Part shown: piece after piece, positions 34,353-42,069 of the stretch
Numbering within the stretch: position 1 is the first letter of the stretch
Layout: each line of letters opens with the position of its first letter
The notes under the pieces: generated by a model
Databases searched by the model: none
Told to the model about the DNA's origin: nothing
The model's input: the letters and a program-made list of their open reading frames with translations, nothing else
Program-made: the position numbers and the translations under genes
From: CAZSXU01 sp964610505
GTDB taxonomy: Bacteria > Arandabacterota > Arandabacteria > JAGLYR01
NCBI GenBank assembly: GCA_964610505.1
Contig: CAZSXU010000002.1
Span: 186,001 to 250,000, forward strand
Length of the DNA stretch: 64,000 bases
Direction of reading: 5' to 3'

Positions 34353-35561
34353 GTGGAACACGTGTACGAGGGAAAGATGACGCTGCGGGACGTGGATCTG
34401 ACGGGGCGCCGCGTGCTGGTGCGTCTGGATCTGAACGTCCCGCTGGACAAGAGCGGGACGATTGCCGACGACACACGTATCCGGCGCTCCCTGCCGACGA
34501 TTCGGTACATTCTGGACGCGGGCGGGAAGGCGGTGTTGATGTCCCATCTCGGGCGGCCCAAGGGCACACGCGCCGCCGAGTTTACTCTCCGGCCGGTCGC
34601 CGATCGGCTGGGGGATCTCCTGTCAACGGCCGTGCCCCTGGCGGAGGACTGCGTTGGGGAAGAGGTGGAGAAGCGCGTCGCTGGGATGGCGAATGGGGAT
34701 GTTCTCCTGCTGGAGAACCTGCGATTTCACCCGGAAGAGGAAACCAACGACGACGGATTTGCCCGGCGGCTGGCGTCTCTCGGAGACGTCTATGTCAACG
34801 ACGCCTTCGGAACCGCACATCGTGCTCACGCTTCGACGGCGGGAGTGACGGCGTTTCTGCCCATCGCGGTGGCCGGTTTTCTGATGGAGAAGGAAATCGA
34901 GTATCTGGGGCGTGCACTGGGAACGCCGAAGCGGCCCTTCCTGGCCATCTTGGGCGGGGCCAAGGTGTCCGGTAAGCTGGAGGTCGTGCAGAATCTCCTC
35001 GACCGCGTCGATGCGCTGCTTGTCGGAGGCGGGATGGCGTGCACGTTCCTCAAGGCGCGCGGGTTGGACGTGGGGGCCTCGCTGGTGGAAGAGGATCTCG
35101 TGGATGTGGCTCGCGAGACCCAGGAGGACGCAGAGCGCAAGGGAATAGCGATGCTGCTGCCCGTCGATGCCGTGATCGCCGAGAAAGTGGAAGCCGGCGC
35201 GGTGCAGAAACGCGTGCCCGTCGGGAATATCCCGCCGGGCTGGCGGATGTTGGACATCGGGCCTGAGACGGTGAAGATCTTTAGCGAAGCGATTGTCGGA
35301 GCGATGACGGTTGTCTGGAACGGCCCGATGGGCGTATTCGAAATCCCCGGCTTTTCGGACGGAACCGAGGCGGTTGCAAAGGCGATGGCATCCCTGGAAG
35401 GCAGAACGAGCATCGTCGGGGGAGGGGACTCCGTGGCGGCGGTCAACCGTCTGGGCCTGGAATCCCGAATGAGCCACGTCTCGACCGGCGGGGGCGCATC
35501 GCTTGAATTTCTGGAGGGCAAGGTCTTGCCCGGTATCGCCGCATTGAAAGATAAGGAATGA
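34353..35561 (+). CDS. pgk: Phosphoglycerate kinase
   Basis: 402 residues from GTG 34353, with GGAGGAG close upstream; ATG 34377 would give 394. RRVLVRLDLNVPLD, LLENLRFHPEE, the hinge region FLAILGGAKVSGK and the C-terminal GGGDSVAAVNRLG/STGGGASLEFLEG are all PGK signatures. It makes ATP from 1,3-bisphosphoglycerate. Cotranscribed with gap and tpiA by spacing. Confidence 0.96.
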   Translation: MEHVYEGKMTLRDVDLTGRRVLVRLDLNVPLDKSGTIADDTRIRRSLPTIRYILDAGGKAVLMSHLGRPKGTRAAEFTLRPVADRLGDLLSTAVPLAEDCVGEEVEKRVAGMANGDVLLLENLRFHPEEETNDDGFARRLASLGDVYVNDAFGTAHRAHASTAGVTAFLPIAVAGFLMEKEIEYLGRALGTPKRPFLAILGGAKVSGKLEVVQNLLDRVDALLVGGGMACTFLKARGLDVGASLVEEDLVDVARETQEDAERKGIAMLLPVDAVIAEKVEAGAVQKRVPVGNIPPGWRMLDIGPETVKIFSEAIVGAMTVVWNGPMGVFEIPGFSDGTEAVAKAMASLEGRTSIVGGGDSVAAVNRLGLESRMSHVSTGGGASLEFLEGKVLPGIAALKDKE

Positions 35562-35601
35562 CCGCTGCGGAATCTGTGGCTTGGGAGTTGCGTTCTTCTC
35601 G

Positions 35602-35637
35602 AATCCACGGAATCTGCGAAATCTGATTTCCGCATGG
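35602..35637 (-). repeat. Dispersed CACAGATT-type repeat copy (pgk-tpiA spacer)
   Basis: Read on the minus strand this segment contains CAGATTTCGCAGATTCCGTGG, a copy of the CACAGATTGCACAGATT family also found at 8063, 45538, 47563, 47610, 56255 and 56321. A second partial copy (AATCTGTGG) lies at 35571. Confidence 0.6.
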
Positions 35638-35662
35638 GTGAAGTCAAACGGGAGATTCACAC

Positions 35663-36427
35663 ATGAGTGTGGTTCGCAAGCCCATCATTGCCGGCAATTG
35701 GAAGATGCATATGACCACGGGCGAGGCGCGCGATCTGGCCGAACGTGTTCGGCGCGGCATGGGAGAGAGCGGGAGCGTCGATGTGGTGGTGTGTCCCCCG
35801 TTTCCTTCCCTGTCGGCGGTGAACGAAGTTGTCCGAGGGTCGTTGATTGCTCTCGGCGCTCAGGATATGTACTGGGAATCGGAGGGGGCGTTCACCGGGG
35901 AGGTTTCTCCGGGAATGCTCACAGACGCGGGGTGCCGATATGTGATCATCGGGCATTCGGAGCGGCGGGCGTACTTCGGGGAGACCAACGAGACGGTTCG
36001 GCGGAAATCGGCCGCTGCGCTGGAGGCGGGTCTCTGCCCCATCGTGTGCGTGGGAGAGAGGCTGGAAGAAAGGGAAAGGGGCATCGAACACGACGTGGTC
36101 CGGGGGCAGTTCGTGGGAGCCGTCGAGGGCAAGTCGGCCGATCAGATGGGTCAGCTGATCGTCGCGTATGAGCCCGTGTGGGCGATTGGAACGGGCAAGA
36201 CCGCCACGGATGCGCAGGCGCAAGAAATGCACGCTTTCCTCCGCGGCCTGATGGAGGAGTCCTACGATCTGGAGACGGCCGAAAGGGCCCGCATTCAGTA
36301 CGGCGGAAGCGTGAAGCCGGATAACGTCGCGGGGCTGATGACCCAGACCGATATCGATGGAGCTTTGGTGGGAGGGGCGAGTCTGAAAGCGGACGTGTTC
36401 CTGAGAATCCTGGATTTCCCCCGCTGA
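35663..36427 (+). CDS. tpiA: Triosephosphate isomerase
   Basis: 254 residues, TIM barrel. Catalytic residues K14 (GNWKMH), H98 (IGHSERR) and E170 (YEPVWAIGTG) are present. Interconverts dihydroxyacetone phosphate and glyceraldehyde-3-phosphate. It is separated from pgk by 101 nt that contain a dispersed-repeat copy, and lies upstream of secG. Confidence 0.97.
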   Translation: MSVVRKPIIAGNWKMHMTTGEARDLAERVRRGMGESGSVDVVVCPPFPSLSAVNEVVRGSLIALGAQDMYWESEGAFTGEVSPGMLTDAGCRYVIIGHSERRAYFGETNETVRRKSAAALEAGLCPIVCVGERLEERERGIEHDVVRGQFVGAVEGKSADQMGQLIVAYEPVWAIGTGKTATDAQAQEMHAFLRGLMEESYDLETAERARIQYGGSVKPDNVAGLMTQTDIDGALVGGASLKADVFLRILDFPR

Positions 36428-36433
36428 TTCTGG

Positions 36434-36462
36434 TTGATTGAGCAGATGAGATTTGGTAGAGT
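36434..36462 (+). promoter_or_regulatory. Promoter for secG and tRNA-Leu
   Basis: TTGATT at 36434-36439, 17-nt spacer, TAGAGT at 36457-36462. Start point near 36469, about 117 nt before the secG ATG. It lies immediately after tpiA. Confidence 0.6.
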
Positions 36463-36585
36463 CAGCCTATCGATAAGGCCGGGTACCAGAGATCGGGTGA
36501 AGCGTGAAGTCGGTCTTCGGGTGCTACGGCGTGGGGCCGGAATCCGCTCGCCCCTGGTTCCGCAAAGGATGGAGGGAAGTTTCGC

Positions 36586-37029
36586 ATGATCGCCGTTTTG
36601 ACGACCATTCATGTCCTGAACTGTGTGGCCCTGATTTTCGTCGTCCTCTTGCAGGCGGGTAGGGGAGCGGGTCTTGCCGGTGTTTTCGGCGCTTCCAGTG
36701 GTGGAGGTGGGGCCGTCTTCGGGGGGCGCGGGGCGGCCGACTTTCTGGGCAAAGCGACCGCGGTGTTGGCCATCGTCTTCATGCTGACGTCAGTGACGCT
36801 CTCGATTCTCTCCGGGAAGAAATCTATGCCCAAGAGTGTCTTGATGGAAGAAGCCCGCAGGGCCGTCGAACAGCAGCCCATGCTGCCCCCGCCCGGTGGT
36901 GAAGGGGTGATGGGTGGAGAGGAAGCCCAAGGGTTGCCGCCGCTCGACCTCGGAGGTTCGGGTCAGGAACAGGCCGGAGGGGAGACACCGCCTCCGCCTT
37001 CTCCTCAGTCGCAAACCGAAGGCAACTAG
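36586..37029 (+). CDS. secG: Preprotein translocase subunit SecG
   Basis: 147 residues. Two membrane helices at about 4-22 and 52-75 flank the conserved LLQAGRGAGLAGVFGASSGGGGAVFGGRGAADFLGKAT-type loop. The last 60 residues are Pro/Gly/Glu-rich and unconserved. SecG assists SecYEG translocation in the inner membrane. The gene ends 6 nt before a tRNA-Leu, as in E. coli secG-leuU. Confidence 0.94.
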   Translation: MIAVLTTIHVLNCVALIFVVLLQAGRGAGLAGVFGASSGGGGAVFGGRGAADFLGKATAVLAIVFMLTSVTLSILSGKKSMPKSVLMEEARRAVEQQPMLPPPGGEGVMGGEEAQGLPPLDLGGSGQEQAGGETPPPPSPQSQTEGN

Positions 37030-37035
37030 TATACT

Positions 37036-37121
37036 GCCCGGGTGGTGGAATTTGGTAGACACGTGCGCTTGAGGGGCGTATGGGTAACTCCGTGGGGGTT
37101 CAAATCCCCCCCCGGGCACCA
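37036..37121 (+). tRNA. tRNA-Leu (GAG anticodon), CCA encoded
   Basis: The acceptor stem GCCCGGG (37036-37042) pairs with CCCGGGC (37111-37117), followed by ACCA. The anticodon stem TGCGC/GCGTA closes the loop TTGAGGG with anticodon GAG at 37071-37073, reading CUC and CUU. A T-arm (GGGGGTTCAAATCCCCC) and a long class II variable arm are present. It has no separate promoter and appears cotranscribed with secG. Confidence 0.95.
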
Positions 37122-37168
37122 GCCGCATCGACAAGGGGCCGCTTCGCGGCCCCTTTTGACGTGCGGCT
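37121..37168 (+). terminator. Two-tier terminator after tRNA-Leu (repeat copy 1)
   Basis: Inner stem GGGGCCGC/GCGGCCCC with a TTC loop (37135-37153), extended by AA/TT and followed by TTTT. Outer stem AGCCGCA/TGCGGCT (37121-37127 and 37162-37168). The 48 bp at 37123-37170 recur identically at 37287-37334. Confidence 0.85.
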
Positions 37169-37286
37169 GGTGGAGAGGTGAGAGGAGAGAGGCGAGAGGT
37201 GAAATCCCGGAGGGGCTGCCGCCTGGAGGGTACAAACCTCTCACCTCGGTCGCCTATCGGCTGTCACCTTTCGGGTTTTGGTCTGA

Positions 37287-37334
37287 CCGCATCGACAAGG
37301 GGCCGCTTCGCGGCCCCTTTTGACGTGCGGCTGG
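37287..37334 (+). repeat. Exact 48-bp duplicate of the terminator hairpin (copy 2)
   Basis: Identical to 37123-37170 over 48 bp, 164 bp downstream. It includes the 8-bp GC stem, TTC loop and T-run. The 116 bp between copies is purine-rich (GGTGGAGAGGTGAGAGG) and contains a 10-bp inverted repeat (AGGTGAGAGG/CCTCTCACCT) but no gene. Confidence 0.9.
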
Positions 37335-37377
37335 CTTCTAATAACGAGATCCAGGAAAAACCTTTAACCTCTTGTTT

Positions 37378-37422
37378 ATAGGTCGCATAGGTCGTATTGG
37401 TCCTATAGGACGTATGGACTGC
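37378..37422. repeat. Five tandem 9-bp repeats (ATAGGTCGT type)
   Basis: Units ATAGGTCGC, ATAGGTCGT, ATTGGTCCT, ATAGGACGT and ATGGACTGC lie head to tail just downstream of the second terminator copy and about 70 nt upstream of the GbsR-type gene's promoter. The TCGT and GACG variants make parts of the array self-complementary. Confidence 0.8.
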
Positions 37423-37489
37423 CCCTTCCCATTTCTCCCGCCGTTCCCGTCGTTTTTTCAACATTTCACGAATTACTGAAATTACACTC

Positions 37490-37518
37490 TTGACGAATAT
37501 GATCGAATTCGATAGACT
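37490..37518 (+). promoter_or_regulatory. Promoter of the GbsR/Lol-like operon
   Basis: TTGACG at 37490-37495, 17-nt spacer, TAGACT at 37513-37518. Start point near 37525, 20 nt before the ATG at 37545. The spacer contains GATCGAATTCGAT, a near-palindrome that could serve as an operator. Confidence 0.68.
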
Positions 37519-37544
37519 GGGGGCAGAATGTAAAGGAGGGCCGG

Positions 37545-38024
37545 ATGAAAGGGGAGCGGCAGATGGAGATGGGACGGTACGTCGAGCAGTGGGGTGTGCT
37601 CCTCGAGGTGATGGGCGGCAGCCGAGCGATGGGGAAGATCCTCGGGTGGCTGCTCATCTGTGAGCCGCCCGAGCAGACCGCGCGTCAGATCGCCGAGGGG
37701 GGCGGGATGAGCATTGCCTCCATCAGCACGGCGACCCGAGCTCTCATGCAGGCCGGGATGATCGAGCGGGTGCGCGCGCGGGGAGAGCGGAGCGCCCTGT
37801 TTCGCATTCGACCCGGAATGTGGGCCGATTTGCTGAAGAAGCGCATGTCCCATACGGGTACGATGCGTGACCTGGCGGAAAGGGGACAGGCGTTCCTGTC
37901 TTCGAACGATCGGGAGAGCGCTCTGCGGCTAAAGGAAATCCACAGCTACTGCAGCTTCATTGAGCGGGAAATGCCCGCGCTCGTCGAACGCTGGGAGGAG
38001 AGATGGAAGAAGGAGCGAGGCTAA
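37545..38024 (+). CDS. GbsR/MarR-type transcriptional regulator
   Basis: 159 residues. A winged helix-turn-helix is at about 30-95 (ARQIAEGGGMSIASISTATRALMQAGMIERVRARGERS), followed by a helical dimerisation region, as in COG1510 GbsR-like repressors. GGAGGG precedes the ATG. It overlaps the next gene by 22 nt and heads a six-gene operon, so it probably regulates its own transport cassette. Confidence 0.85.
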   Translation: MKGERQMEMGRYVEQWGVLLEVMGGSRAMGKILGWLLICEPPEQTARQIAEGGGMSIASISTATRALMQAGMIERVRARGERSALFRIRPGMWADLLKKRMSHTGTMRDLAERGQAFLSSNDRESALRLKEIHSYCSFIEREMPALVERWEERWKKERG

Positions 38025-38815
38025 CGCGCACCCGTCACCGGATATCGGCTCCGGGACGAGTGGTGTTCATCCTGATTGTGGTCCTTTGTCTCTTGCGTCC
38101 CTGCGCTGCGGGAGGTGACCCGACGCTCGCTGAGCCCGATGTGGATCGGCTTCTCGAGCAATTCGACGCACTCTTCGAGTCATCGGGAACGGTGGGGCGG
38201 GTTGAGATTTCCATCGTCAAATCGGAGAAGACCCGGACCCTGCGGATGCGGATGTGGAGCCAGGGGGACGACCGGGCGCTGATCGTCGTTGAGTCACCGG
38301 CCCGGGACGCGGGGATGGCCACTCTCAGGGTGGGGAAGAACCTCTGGAATTACCTCCCGAAGATCTCCCGGACCATTCGGGTTCCGCCCTCGATGATGAT
38401 GGGATCTTGGATGGGAAGCGATTTGACAAACGATGATATCGTCCGGGAGTCGTCCTTCAGGGATGACTATACATCTGAACTGATCGGTCCCTCGACGGAA
38501 CCCCCGGGCTGGAAAGTGGGGCTGGACGCCCGGTCCGGCGCCGTGGGATTGTGGGACCGGATTGAGGTCGTATTCTCCTCTGAAAACGAACTGCCTGTCC
38601 AGTCGCAGTTCTTCGACCGGAAGGGACGTCTCTCCAGAACCATGCGCTTCGAAGATGTTCGGAAAGCCGGTGGACGCCTGATCCCCATGACGACCACGAT
38701 CACCCCGGAGAGGGAGGACGGGCGCCGGACCGAGCTCCGATATCTGGATATCGACTTCGATGTAGAACTGGACGAGAGTATGTTCAGCCTATCCCAGCTC
38801 GAAAGAAATCGATAG
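38003..38815 (+). CDS. LolA-like outer-membrane lipoprotein-sorting protein
   Basis: 270 residues. A signal peptide ends near CAAGG (about 35). The mature part follows the COG2834 pattern: long beta strands, LRMRMWSQGDDRALIVVESPARDAGMATLRVGKNLWNYLPKISRTIRVPPSMMMGSWMGSDLTNDDI-type text typical of LolA-fold proteins encoded with ABC permeases. It is probably a periplasmic lipid or lipoprotein carrier. Next gene 11 nt away. Confidence 0.83.
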   Translation: MEEGARLTRTRHRISAPGRVVFILIVVLCLLRPCAAGGDPTLAEPDVDRLLEQFDALFESSGTVGRVEISIVKSEKTRTLRMRMWSQGDDRALIVVESPARDAGMATLRVGKNLWNYLPKISRTIRVPPSMMMGSWMGSDLTNDDIVRESSFRDDYTSELIGPSTEPPGWKVGLDARSGAVGLWDRIEVVFSSENELPVQSQFFDRKGRLSRTMRFEDVRKAGGRLIPMTTTITPEREDGRRTELRYLDIDFDVELDESMFSLSQLERNR

Positions 38816-38826
38816 AGGCAGGGGTC

Positions 38827-40065
38827 ATGCACGCAAGCACTCTCAGGATCGCATGGCGCAACCTGGGGCGAAACCGCAAACGGGCGCTCCTGGCGATGCT
38901 GGCCATCGCGGTCGGACAACTGGCATTCCTGTTGACGGCCGCGCTGATGAACGGCTACGGAGAGAAATTCTTCGAGTCCGTCACGGGTCCCATGGTCGGA
39001 CACATTCAGATCCACGCACCCGAGTGGCGCGAGAACCGATCGATCGATTTGACGATCGGAGATCTCGAAACCACCCTCGAAGCCCTGCGGAGTGATCCCG
39101 GAATCGACCGCGCGTCACCGCGGGTCTTCTGTCCGGTCCTGGCCGCACTGTCGGAAGAGGGCCTGACGGGAATAGTGGTCGGTGTGGAGCCCGAAACCGA
39201 ATTCCACGAAATGGGACTGCTCTCAGGACAGGACCCTGCGGGCCATCTCGGCGACCATCGGGTGTTGGTGGGCTATGGCTTCGCCCGGAAACATGACATC
39301 GAGCCCGGGATGGAGCTGGCCCTCGTGGGGCAGGACATCGACGGTTCGATCGCGAACGATCTGTACACGGTCTCGGGAATCGTATTCACGCCGGTGGACG
39401 TGGTCAACAATCTCGGGCTGGTGATGTCCCTGGAGGATGCTCAGGAATTCCTGCGTTTGGAGGATGCCGCGCACGAGATCGTGATTCACGCTACGCAGCC
39501 GGATGATCTGATCTCGACCCGGGAGCGGCTGGCGGTTCTCCCCGCCCTCCGGGGAATGGAGGTCCTGGTGTGGCAGGACGTCGTCCCACAGCTCGTCGGG
39601 ATGATCGGGATGATGGACTGGTACGCCCTGATCATCCTGATCATTGTATTCATCGCGGCTGCGGCCGGCATTGCCAACACCATGCTGATGTCAACGTTTG
39701 AACGCACGCACGAGTTCGGCATGTTGCTGTCGCTCGGATGTGGGCCGAGTCGCCTGTCCAGAATGATCCTGGTTGAGGCCGTATTCCTCGGACTCATCGG
39801 TGTGGCTGCGGGAACCGTCGTCGGGCTGGGCTTCGTACTGGCAACCTCGGGGACGGGGATCGACTACGCGGCGCTGGGCGGGAGCGACCAGTCGTATGAC
39901 GTGGCATTCGGCGGTCTGCATCTGTCTTCGCACGTGTATCCGAGAATTCGCGCGCTCGATATTTTGGCCGGTGTATCGGCCGTGCTTCTGACATCGTTCG
40001 TTTCCGTGATCTGGCCGGTGCTCCATATCTCGCGACTGGAGCCCATGGAGGCACTGAGACAGTGA
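38827..40065 (+). CDS. FtsX/MacB-type ABC transporter permease 1
   Basis: 412 residues. TM1 at about 18-42 and three more helices at about 260-290, 315-345 and 370-400 flank a large periplasmic MacB_PCD domain. TMLMSTFERTHEFGMLLSLG is the conserved coupling region. The same topology occurs in LolC/LolE and MacB. The stop overlaps the next gene's GTG by 4 nt, so a heterodimer with the second permease is likely. Confidence 0.88.
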   Translation: MHASTLRIAWRNLGRNRKRALLAMLAIAVGQLAFLLTAALMNGYGEKFFESVTGPMVGHIQIHAPEWRENRSIDLTIGDLETTLEALRSDPGIDRASPRVFCPVLAALSEEGLTGIVVGVEPETEFHEMGLLSGQDPAGHLGDHRVLVGYGFARKHDIEPGMELALVGQDIDGSIANDLYTVSGIVFTPVDVVNNLGLVMSLEDAQEFLRLEDAAHEIVIHATQPDDLISTRERLAVLPALRGMEVLVWQDVVPQLVGMIGMMDWYALIILIIVFIAAAAGIANTMLMSTFERTHEFGMLLSLGCGPSRLSRMILVEAVFLGLIGVAAGTVVGLGFVLATSGTGIDYAALGGSDQSYDVAFGGLHLSSHVYPRIRALDILAGVSAVLLTSFVSVIWPVLHISRLEPMEALRQ

Positions 40066-41303
40066 GAGTTTCGCTGACGGTCAAGCTGGCGTTCCGCACG
40101 CTGGGCCGGAATCCGCGCCGGACCCTTCTCTCAGTGGTCGGCATCGGTGTCGGGTGCGCCGTGGTTCTGTTCCTCACAGGGTTCATGCGGGGCGGCAGTG
40201 AGATGCGGCTCCGGGCCATCTCGCAGAGCGGGATGGGACATATGCGGATCGCACCTCCAGAGTGGGAACAGACACGGGACGACAAGCTCCGTCTCCAGGA
40301 GTGGCAGGCTGAATTGGACGCGGCGCGGGCCACGGAGGCGGTCCGGGTGGCCGCTCCGCATGCGCGAAGCATGGCGCTTCTGGCGTTCGGCACGCGGGTG
40401 GCGGGCGTTGTGATGCTCGGAGTGGATCCGGAAGCGGAGCTGGCATTCAGCCGCGTGGCGGGCGCGGTCACCGAAGGCCGGTACCTGGAATCCGGCGATC
40501 GGGATGTGACCGTCATTGGAGGGAGCATTGCCGAGCGCCTCGACGTGGAGCTGGGGGATGATCTGTTTCTGACCGTCGTCAACAGCGAAGGCGAAATGGA
40601 ATACGCTATGCTCCGGATTGTCGGTGTCATCCGCACGGGCAGCAGCGACCTGGATGCGACCATCTGCCACGTGACCCTCGACGATGTTGAACGTCTGACG
40701 GGTCTCGAGGGTGCTGGGGAGATTACCATCACCGTAGACGATACGCGACGGATAGAAGAGACAGCGTTGCGATTGAGTTCGGCGGCCCGCGGCGACGATG
40801 TGGTGCTGACCTGGCAGGTGATCGTTCCGGCCCAGGGTGGAGATGCAGCCAGCGACCGGGCGTTCTCGAATCTGCTGATCGGGATTGTCGTCGTTGTGGT
40901 GACGCTTGGAATCATGAGCGCGCAGCTGACGGCGATCCTTGAACGGAAGCGGGAAATTGCGGTTCTGATGGCACTCGGAATGAAGGGAACGCAGGTCATC
41001 CGGATGGTGGTGCTCGAGGCGGCAGTCCTGGGGATTCTGGGGACATTCGCCGGCCTGTTGCTGGGTGCGTTCCCGGTCTACTATACGGCAACCGAGGGAT
41101 TCAATTTCGCGGCGATCATGGGAGACGACCTCAATATCGGCGGCGTTCTCGTCGATCCGGTGGTGTACGCGGATATGGGGGTCTGGATGCTTCCGTACAC
41201 GGCGGCCGTGGCGCTGCTGTCGGCCGTCCTGGCGTCTTTCTATCCGGCCTGGTACGCGATGAAGACGGATCCCACGTCGGCGTTGAGTCTGAGGGAAGCC
41301 TAG
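40062..41303 (+). CDS. FtsX/MacB-type ABC transporter permease 2
   Basis: 413 residues with the same topology as the preceding permease: TM1 about 18-40, a periplasmic domain about 45-270, then three helices about 275-300, 325-350 and 380-400. ILERKREIAVLMALGMKGTQVIRMVVLEAAVLG is the cytoplasmic coupling region and FtsX signature. Together with the neighbouring permease and ATPase it makes a LolCDE-like complex. Confidence 0.88.
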   Translation: MRVSLTVKLAFRTLGRNPRRTLLSVVGIGVGCAVVLFLTGFMRGGSEMRLRAISQSGMGHMRIAPPEWEQTRDDKLRLQEWQAELDAARATEAVRVAAPHARSMALLAFGTRVAGVVMLGVDPEAELAFSRVAGAVTEGRYLESGDRDVTVIGGSIAERLDVELGDDLFLTVVNSEGEMEYAMLRIVGVIRTGSSDLDATICHVTLDDVERLTGLEGAGEITITVDDTRRIEETALRLSSAARGDDVVLTWQVIVPAQGGDAASDRAFSNLLIGIVVVVVTLGIMSAQLTAILERKREIAVLMALGMKGTQVIRMVVLEAAVLGILGTFAGLLLGAFPVYYTATEGFNFAAIMGDDLNIGGVLVDPVVYADMGVWMLPYTAAVALLSAVLASFYPAWYAMKTDPTSALSLREA

Positions 41304-41364
41304 GTTGAAAGCCGGACAGACATGGGACAAGGAACGAGGGCGAGGAACGAGGGAGTGGGCGACA

Positions 41365-42069
41365 ATGAACAGCGCGTTGGTAGAAGCCAGGAAGGTCACG
41401 AAAGATTTCCGGACCGGTGAGATCGTGGTCCATGCACTGAGGGGACTGGATCTGGCCATCCGCGAGGGAGACTTCATGTCCGTCGTGGGTCCGAGCGGAA
41501 GTGGGAAGACGACGCTTCTCAATCTGATCGGCGCGCTGGATGTGCCGACGGACGGGGATGTGCGGGTGTTCGACCGGGATCTGGCGTCTCTTTCGCGGCG
41601 AAGCCGGGCGGATCTGCGCCTGAGGTCACTCGGATTCGTGTTCCAGGCCTACAATCTGATTCCTGTGCTGACGGCGCTGGAGAACGTCGAGTTTGTTCTG
41701 GAGCTCCAGGGCATGGGCGAGGAACGGCGTGGGCGGGCGATGTCGGTCCTGGCGGATTTGTCTCTCGAGGAACTGGCGGACCGGCGTCCACACGAAATGT
41801 CCGGCGGGCAGCAGCAGCGGGTGGCCGTGGCCCGGGCCGTGGCGTCGGAGCCCAGGCTGGTCCTGGCCGATGAGCCGACCGCCAACCTGGACAGCGAGAA
41901 TTCGGAATCGCTGCTGCGGATGATGAGACGGTTGCGCGAGGAACGGAACATGACCTTCGTGTTCTCGACGCACGATCCGCTCGTGGTGTCGCACGCATCG
42001 AGGGTCGTGACGCTGAGGGACGGCCGGGTGGTCGGAGACGAGGACAGGAATTCCGAGGTGGCACATTAA
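41365..42069 (+). CDS. LolD/MacB-type ABC transporter ATPase
   Basis: 234 residues from ATG 41365. Walker A GPSGSGKTT, signature MSGGQQQR, Walker B LVLADEP, and the H-loop STHDP are all intact, in the LolD/MacB subfamily size range. It energises the two permeases. A TTG 60 nt upstream would add an unconserved Arg-rich stretch. The stop codon overlaps the next start (TAATG). Confidence 0.93.
   Translation: MNSALVEARKVTKDFRTGEIVVHALRGLDLAIREGDFMSVVGPSGSGKTTLLNLIGALDVPTDGDVRVFDRDLASLSRRSRADLRLRSLGFVFQAYNLIPVLTALENVEFVLELQGMGEERRGRAMSVLADLSLEELADRRPHEMSGGQQQRVAVARAVASEPRLVLADEPTANLDSENSESLLRMMRRLREERNMTFVFSTHDPLVVSHASRVVTLRDGRVVGDEDRNSEVAH

Noticed and set aside
37121..37334. Phage or integrative-element attachment site pair
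   Set aside because: The repeat starts after the tRNA, does not include its 3' end, and encloses only 116 bp without an integrase; kept only as a duplication finding.
37042..37381. Two plus-strand frames of 67-93 codons across the tRNA and terminators
   Set aside because: They run through the tRNA-Leu and duplicated hairpins; translations are by-products of those elements.
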